The position numbers were made by a program, and so were the translations under genes. The notes under the pieces are model-generated. The model did no database searches, had not been told where the DNA came from, and saw only the letters and a list, made by a program, of their open reading frames with translations. From Planctomycetota bacterium (GTDB lineage Bacteria > Planctomycetota > UBA8742 > JACQVU01), in assembly GCA_016209585.1 (NCBI GenBank), contig JACQVU010000364.1, positions 1 to 11,866 on the forward strand: a DNA stretch of 11,866 bases, given 5' to 3'. Within the stretch, counting starts at the first letter, position 1. Every line of letters begins with the position of its first letter. Positions 7,262-11,866 of this stretch are shown here, one piece after another.

Positions 7262-8581
7262 ATGGGCGCAACCGCGCGAGCGAAACCCGGCAGTGGCGGT
7301 CTGGCCGGTGGCATTTGCCCGCCTGGCAGTGGTCGTCCTTGGGGCGTGAAGTTGCCACGGGTACTCCGTGGCCTCCCGTCTGTCACCGCGCGTCTCACGG
7401 CAATCGGGGCGCTGCTCTGTTGGGTGGCGGGGGCGTCGTCGGGGTGCTTGGCGGCCATGCTCTGGGGTATGGAGGAGATCGACCAGTGGCCGCTGGAAAA
7501 CGTCACGCACTCCCCGCGATCTCGCGCGCCGGTGGCGATTTCAGAACACTGGGTCTACTTTGCCTACAGCGAATTCGACGTGAAGTCGGCCGGTCCGTTT
7601 CTCCGCAAGAACATCCAGTCGGGCGAGGTGGAGATGATTCATCTTCCCAAGGGAAAGATCCTGTGGGCCACGGACGAGGAGATGGGGATCGACTCGCAAG
7701 AGAAACGGTCGATTGACGTTTACCGCGTGCGCGACCTGGTGAGCGCCGATCCGGAAGATGACCCCGTCAAGCCCGTGCGGCGGGATCCGGCGTATTCGGA
7801 TGAGTACAGGCGCGTGGCGAGCAGGGCTTTGCCGCGTGAACAGGGCGACATCCTGCCGGACCCCTTTGTCGCGGCCACGTGGTTCGATCGACTCACCGGG
7901 AGGAAACTGACGGTGGTGATCGATCCCTGCTTTCCCGATGATTGGGACGAGGCTGCTTGGCGGGAAGCGAACGCCGAGGCCCGGAAAGAAGGCGCCCCCC
8001 CGATAGATCTTCCCGACGTTCCAGCCCGATTGACCGTATACGAACAAACGGTGGAACACCCCGCGCAGGTTGCGCTCATCGCGGACATCGAATGCCCGTT
8101 CCGTGCTGTTCCCTCCGACTGCGTCGGCACGCTTGACGTTCACTGGCTCCCGTGGCTGGTGATCGTCTGGCGGACACGGTGGGACGTGGAGAACCACTTC
8201 CCCGCGCTGCGGATCTCGCTCGCAAGCCAGCGCATCGAGGCGCTTCCGCGCCTCTTTCCACCCTATCCTCCGAGGCTTTTTCAAGAGGACCACGGGTTGC
8301 CCGCAGGCGAGGTCGATGGCTGGTGGTATCGAATCTGGAAACGCGACCAGGACCTGGTTCTGCACCATCCCGTCACGGGCGAGACGCGAGAACTTCCCAA
8401 CGTCCTGGGCGGCGTGCACCAGGAAGGGTACGAAACGCCCGGGCACGACGTGGCGACCCTCGTCAACATCGCCAGCAGGATCGCGCTGACGCCCGTGGCG
8501 CTCGCCGCGGAACCGTTATGGTGGGTGGCCTTCCCCTTCATACTGATCTTCGTTGGCGGGCCGCGCATAGCGATTCCCTGA
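7262..8581 (+). CDS. Predicted exported lipoprotein-like protein, paralog B (tandem duplicate of A)
   Basis: The product has 439 residues from the ATG at 7262, one base after the stop of paralog A. A GTG at 7346 in the same frame is a serious alternative. Starting there puts the lipobox Cys ('ASSGC') at residue 34, exactly as in paralog A, with a gapless N-terminal match. Neither start has a strong Shine-Dalgarno. Matching blocks to A include 'IDQWPLENVTH', 'RAPVAISEHWVY', 'KILWATDEEMGID', 'RSIDVYRVRDL', 'FDRLTGRKLTVV', 'IECPF', 'EVDGWWYRIWKRDQDLVL' and 'YETPGHDVATLVN'. The middle is rewritten: B has an acidic 'DDWDEAAWREANAEARKEG' stretch where A has a Ser/Pro-rich one. The C-terminus is hydrophobic ('AFPFILIFVGG'). 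Function is unknown, presumably the same class as A with a different partner-facing middle. Confidence 0.7.
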   Translation: MGATARAKPGSGGLAGGICPPGSGRPWGVKLPRVLRGLPSVTARLTAIGALLCWVAGASSGCLAAMLWGMEEIDQWPLENVTHSPRSRAPVAISEHWVYFAYSEFDVKSAGPFLRKNIQSGEVEMIHLPKGKILWATDEEMGIDSQEKRSIDVYRVRDLVSADPEDDPVKPVRRDPAYSDEYRRVASRALPREQGDILPDPFVAATWFDRLTGRKLTVVIDPCFPDDWDEAAWREANAEARKEGAPPIDLPDVPARLTVYEQTVEHPAQVALIADIECPFRAVPSDCVGTLDVHWLPWLVIVWRTRWDVENHFPALRISLASQRIEALPRLFPPYPPRLFQEDHGLPAGEVDGWWYRIWKRDQDLVLHHPVTGETRELPNVLGGVHQEGYETPGHDVATLVNIASRIALTPVALAAEPLWWVAFPFILIFVGGPRIAIP

Positions 8582-8749
8582 CAGGTCGTCGCGGAACGGG
8601 CCGGGTCACGGGTGAACCGCAGCGGGAGAAGCGACGGGCGATGAAGGAGCACGGCGCGCGCCAAAAAAAGAGCGCGGGGAGGCTCGCGAAGCCTCCCCGC
8701 GCGGTTGATCACGGTTTGTCGCACCGACCGGCGGACCGGACCCACTCAC
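8582..8749. other. Convergent intergenic gap
   Basis: This is 168 bases between the stop of paralog B and the stop of the minus-strand repeat protein. Apart from the minus-strand terminator I see nothing coding or RNA-like in it. No second hairpin with a T-run serves the plus-strand operon. Confidence 0.6.
8663..8702 (-). terminator. Rho-independent terminator of the minus-strand repeat protein
   Basis: A perfect 13-bp stem (8672-8684 with 8690-8702) closes a 5-base loop (CGCGA). Reading the minus strand, it is followed after 2 bases by seven T (A-run at 8663-8669 on plus). It lies 48 bases past the minus-gene stop at 8750. On the plus strand the stem has no following T-run, so it would terminate the convergent operon only weakly. 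Confidence 0.85.
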
Positions 8750-11700
8750 TCAGCGCGGCTTCACGTACTTGAGGTTCCGGTGGGTGTAGTCGTAGTAGAT
8801 GATGCGGGGGTTGTCTTGATCGTCCACCGCCACCGCCGGGTAAAGGCCCAGGCGGGTGTCCTGGCTGCCGGGGTCCATCAGGCTCGGCTCCCAGCGGGGG
8901 TTGGCGCCCACGTTGGCCAGGCCGCGGTCCCAGAGTTCGCGCATCCAGTACAACGAGCCGTAGCGGGAGTTGTAGAAGGCCACGTGCACGATGGTCGTTC
9001 CCGCCCGCGAGTGCTGCGAACTGGACCAGGCGGCCGCCGGCATCTGGGCGTCTTTCACCACGCCCAGTTGCTTGGCCGTCCACTTGCCGGATGGCGAGCG
9101 CTCGGCGAACCAGATGGCGCCCGAATCGTCGCCGGCGACCACGGCCGTCCAATCCTGCTCATCGACCGTGACGTTCGCGAAGAGGAAGTTCGCGCGGCCG
9201 GCGAGGCGTTGCGCCTCTTCCTCCTTGCCGAAGGAGTTGCCGTCGCTGGCCACGTATTTCAGGGCGTTTCCGTCCTGGAAGACGATGCGCGCCTTGCGCG
9301 GCCGCTTGGCCGCGAGGTTGCCGTAGAAGGCGAGCCGCACGGCGCCGGCGTCGCCCTCCACCACGCCGTAGGGCCACTGCGCCGCGTCTTTGCCCGACTT
9401 CAACGGCCGAAGCGCCAGCGGGCCAGCCACGTCGATCCGGCGCCACTCCTTGCCGTCCCACCGGGTGTAGACCAGGCGCTGGGCGTTGTTGACGTAGGCC
9501 ACGGCCGGCATCTCCTCGCCGCCGTCGCTGCTGTCGAGCGCCAGCGAGCAGTAGCGCCCGCCGTCCTCGGCCACGATGGACTGCTTCCACACCGCCGCGC
9601 CGCCCTTGGGCTGCTCGACGGTGGCGATGCGCAGGTCGTCGTTGGAGGCGTCGTAGTAGGCCACGATGGGCGTGCCGTCGGTCTTCACGGCCAGCGAGGC
9701 GTAACGACCGACGTCGCGGAGGTTGGTGATGCGCTCCTCGCCGCCGGCGTGGTTCTGGTCTTTGTCTTTGAGGTCGCGCGCGCCGGAGTCCACCACGCCG
9801 AGGTAAGGAGTCTTCGGGTCGGGCGCCGTCAGCCACTTGTTGTCGCGATACTGGGCGTACATCAGGTCGCCGAAGGTGGCGTCGTAGTAGACGGCATGCA
9901 GCACGCCCTTGTGCCAGACCATCTGGTTGTACCGGCCCACGTCGGCGGTGCCGCCGTTGTCGACCAGCGTTTCGGGACGCCAGGAGGTCGGGTCTTTCTT
10001 GTCCGCGCCGCGCCAGTCGGCGGCCTCGACGGCGTAGAGGTCGGAGTTCTTGTCGACCGAGTCCATGTCGGTCGCCGAGCCGGCCGGCGGATCGGTGTAG
10101 AAGATGACGGGGGTCATCTTGCCGGCGCGGAACGCGCTGGCGAGGGCGCAGAACTCGCCCGGGCCGTTCTCATTCCGGGTTTTCACGTGGCTCTTGACGA
10201 CCTGCCGGAAGTCGAGCGGGCCGGGGTTGGACTCGCGGGCGCGCCACTCTTTCGTGCCCTTGAAGTGCACGGCGAAGCGCATGGACTTCGGCTCGTTCTC
10301 GTCGTGGTAGGCGAGGCACGGCACGTCGTCAAGGTACTGCATGGAGACGGCCGCGCCCTGCGAGCGCCCCTCTTCGTCAACATAGGCCGAGGTCCAGCGG
10401 AGGCCGTGCACGTCGGGGGCCACGGCGTACTTCACGCGCACCCCCATCTGTTTGGCGTGCACCTGGTAGGCGATGGCGGGCCGCATGTCTTTGCCGCAGC
10501 GCAGCACGGTGGCGTACCCCTGGCCGCGGTCACGGTCGGAGTCGTCCACCCGCACCCAGGGCGAGGCCAGCATATCCCCCAACTTCTTTAACTCCTCCGC
10601 CTCCACGGGGCGCGTGGGGCTGCCGAAGGTCGTCCAACTGCCCTTCTCGTCAAGATCGAGGGCGCGCTGGAAGAACGCCGACCAGCCCGGTTTGAACAGG
10701 AACGTCTTCGGCTCCTTGGGCTTCTCGAGCCGGTCCCTGAAGTAGTCCGCCTGTTGGGGGCCGCGGATCACGGCCCAGAGAGCGTAGGGGGCGGAGCCTT
10801 GCGAGAGGCGCCTGACGTCGAGCGTCACGTCGTCGTAACGCGCGACGTAGAAGAGCGCGCCGTCGCCGTCGCCGGCGCGGTGGTAGGCCACGGCCGGCGT
10901 CCATTCGGGATGCACCTTCTTCTCCCCGCCTTCCTTCTCCTCCTGCCACTCCCACCTGACGAAGGCGATGGAGCAGTGGGTGCCGACGGAGACCTTGGGC
11001 ACCTTGGTGCCCGCGAGGTCGGCCAGTTCGCCGAGGCCGTCGTCGGCCACTTCCACCGTCCATTCCTCGCCCGGCCCCATGCCGTTGGGGACCTTGCGGA
11101 AGGGGTCATCGGCCGCCTTGGCGGCATCCTCGTGGCGCTTGGTCTGGTGGGCGACGCGCAGCACCTTGTTGGTCTCGTCGTAGTAGGAGATCCACCAGGA
11201 TTCGCCCCGCGTGGACTTCTGCACCGACTCCGCGTTGTCGCGCTCCGTGTCTTCCACCGGATTGAAGGCCAGCGAGGCGTAGTCGCCCACCCAGTCGGAG
11301 CCGGCCGGGTCGCCGAAGTTGCGACAGTCCTTGCCGTGCTTGCCGTCCTTGCAGTCCTTGCCGTGCTTGCCGTCGTCAACCACCGTGATGTACCAGCCGC
11401 TGGTGACCTTCATCTCCTTGGTGTCGAACTCGCGCCGCGCCAGGCGCAGTTCCTTATGGCGAACCGGTTTGCCGGCCTCGTCCTTGAGCGGGTCGCCATT
11501 GTCGTCCGTCTCCTGAACGACGACGGCGTAGGCGACGGCCGGCAGCCAGACGATGAAATCCTCACGTTCGGTCTCCCATCCCTCGGCCTCGCGCCCCTGC
11601 CACCAGCGGTAGGGGAAGAAGGCCAGCGAGCACCAGCGGCCGGCGTCCTGGCGCTTGTTGTTCATCATCTCCTCGGTGCTGACCGCCTTGTTCCGGGTGA

Positions 11701-11866
11701 GGCGGGCGCGGCGCTCGCCCTTGTCGGCCCGTTTCGCCGGGGTGACGGGCGCGCCGTCGTCCACGATCTCAACGTCATATTTCCCGTCTTCGGTCATCTG
11801 GGCGAACATCAGGTCGCCGTTGGTCGCGTTGTAGTAGGCCGCGGCCGGCAGTTGGGTGATCTGGTC
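8750..11866 (-). CDS. Large repeat protein with YYD-type beta-propeller-like repeats (5' end outside window)
   Basis: The stop is at 8750-8752. The frame stays open to the right edge, past the ATG at 11809, so 1038 residues are visible and the true start is outside. The chain is built from about a dozen irregular units with the pattern 'G-Y-SLA ... P-VAYYD ... L-YA ... W'. Examples are YYNATNGDLMFAQ (11798-11836), YYDETNKVLRVA (about 11150-11185), YYDATFGDLMYAQ (about 9850-9889), YYDASNDDLRIA (about 9623-9658) and YYDYTHRNLKYV (about 8762-8797). Weaker units have FYG, FYN, FYT or YHD in the same place. Such repeats are known in large exported bacterial proteins and are generally taken to form beta-propellers with a sialidase-like fold. 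No catalytic residues are evident. Unusually, long Lys/Asp/Glu-rich insertions separate the units in the first half. The protein ends right after the last repeat, without a sorting domain. A signal peptide is expected beyond the edge. It is convergent to the plus operon. Confidence 0.75.
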   Translation of the reverse strand, partial: DQITQLPAAAYYNATNGDLMFAQMTEDGKYDVEIVDDGAPVTPAKRADKGERRARLTRNKAVSTEEMMNNKRQDAGRWCSLAFFPYRWWQGREAEGWETEREDFIVWLPAVAYAVVVQETDDNGDPLKDEAGKPVRHKELRLARREFDTKEMKVTSGWYITVVDDGKHGKDCKDGKHGKDCRNFGDPAGSDWVGDYASLAFNPVEDTERDNAESVQKSTRGESWWISYYDETNKVLRVAHQTKRHEDAAKAADDPFRKVPNGMGPGEEWTVEVADDGLGELADLAGTKVPKVSVGTHCSIAFVRWEWQEEKEGGEKKVHPEWTPAVAYHRAGDGDGALFYVARYDDVTLDVRRLSQGSAPYALWAVIRGPQQADYFRDRLEKPKEPKTFLFKPGWSAFFQRALDLDEKGSWTTFGSPTRPVEAEELKKLGDMLASPWVRVDDSDRDRGQGYATVLRCGKDMRPAIAYQVHAKQMGVRVKYAVAPDVHGLRWTSAYVDEEGRSQGAAVSMQYLDDVPCLAYHDENEPKSMRFAVHFKGTKEWRARESNPGPLDFRQVVKSHVKTRNENGPGEFCALASAFRAGKMTPVIFYTDPPAGSATDMDSVDKNSDLYAVEAADWRGADKKDPTSWRPETLVDNGGTADVGRYNQMVWHKGVLHAVYYDATFGDLMYAQYRDNKWLTAPDPKTPYLGVVDSGARDLKDKDQNHAGGEERITNLRDVGRYASLAVKTDGTPIVAYYDASNDDLRIATVEQPKGGAAVWKQSIVAEDGGRYCSLALDSSDGGEEMPAVAYVNNAQRLVYTRWDGKEWRRIDVAGPLALRPLKSGKDAAQWPYGVVEGDAGAVRLAFYGNLAAKRPRKARIVFQDGNALKYVASDGNSFGKEEEAQRLAGRANFLFANVTVDEQDWTAVVAGDDSGAIWFAERSPSGKWTAKQLGVVKDAQMPAAAWSSSQHSRAGTTIVHVAFYNSRYGSLYWMRELWDRGLANVGANPRWEPSLMDPGSQDTRLGLYPAVAVDDQDNPRIIYYDYTHRNLKYVKPR
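11325..11374 (-). repeat. 27-base direct repeat coding KDGKHGKDC
   Basis: Two copies starting at 11325 and 11352 (second copy identical over its first 23 bases) code for the 'KHGKDCKDGKHGKDC' stretch in the minus-strand repeat protein. Within each copy there is a finer 9-base period. The insert is in frame (9 codons) and lies in a loop-like insertion between two propeller-type units. Confidence 0.8.

Noticed and set aside
8705..10591. A 628-residue plus-strand open frame opposite the YYD-repeat gene
   Set aside because: It is rich in Val/His/Gly/Arg as expected from reading the complement of the repeat gene, and it covers the minus-strand terminator side without its own signals.
11325..11374. 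Collagen-like Gly-X-Y repeat
   Set aside because: The period is too short and Gly is not at every third residue beyond a few units.
8750..11866. Repeated 'gtcgtagtag' motifs considered as a CRISPR-like or regulatory repeat
   Set aside because: They are the reverse complement of Tyr-Tyr-Asp codons in protein repeats, with irregular spacing and no constant flanking repeat.

Overview
The window is very GC-rich bacterial DNA (hand counts on sample 60-base lines give about 58-78% GC). It has no RNA genes, CRISPR array or recognisable mobile element. The protein families point to a Planctomycetota-type organism or a related uncultured high-GC lineage. These are a BatA-type surface protein tail, a huge membrane-anchored VWA protein with a glutamine-amidotransferase-like fold, a secreted NPCBM protein and a HEAT-repeat membrane protein. 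The taxonomic call is an inference from gene content; no marker gene is present.

Left part (about 2-4906, plus strand): three tightly packed genes. The tail of a BatA-like membrane protein overlaps by 4 bases (ATGA) a 1045-residue VWA/amidotransferase-like membrane protein. A secreted NPCBM-domain protein follows 4 bases later. This is the downstream end of a cluster of the MoxR ATPase / DUF58 / BatA type, and the MoxR and DUF58 genes would be expected just left of the window. The layout suggests cell-envelope work: two membrane proteins exposing adhesion-type domains plus an exported carbohydrate-binding-like protein.

Middle part (about 4907-8581, plus strand): a 126-base gap holds a GC-rich hairpin and a weak sigma70-like promoter candidate. 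A second run of three tightly linked genes follows. The first is a membrane-anchored HEAT-repeat protein with an embedded barrel-sandwich (biotinyl/lipoyl-like) hairpin. It overlaps by 4 bases the first of two tandem paralogous predicted exported proteins, probably lipoproteins, of unrecognised family. In sample lines these two paralogs are visibly lower in GC than the left operon. Their ends are conserved and their middle has diverged.

Right part (about 8582-11866, minus strand): a convergent gene runs in from beyond the right edge. It encodes a long protein built from about a dozen irregular repeats centred on a 'YYD...L.YA' motif, predicted to form a beta-propeller-like surface. It ends in a textbook Rho-independent terminator in the 168-base convergent gap. 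Most other long open frames here are GC-driven shadows.

The least usual items are the HEAT/barrel-sandwich fusion, the VWA domain split by a ~290-residue insertion, the tandem paralog pair, the 9-base-period repeat coding an Asp-Pro stretch ahead of a signal peptide, and the repeat protein with lysine/aspartate-rich insertions.
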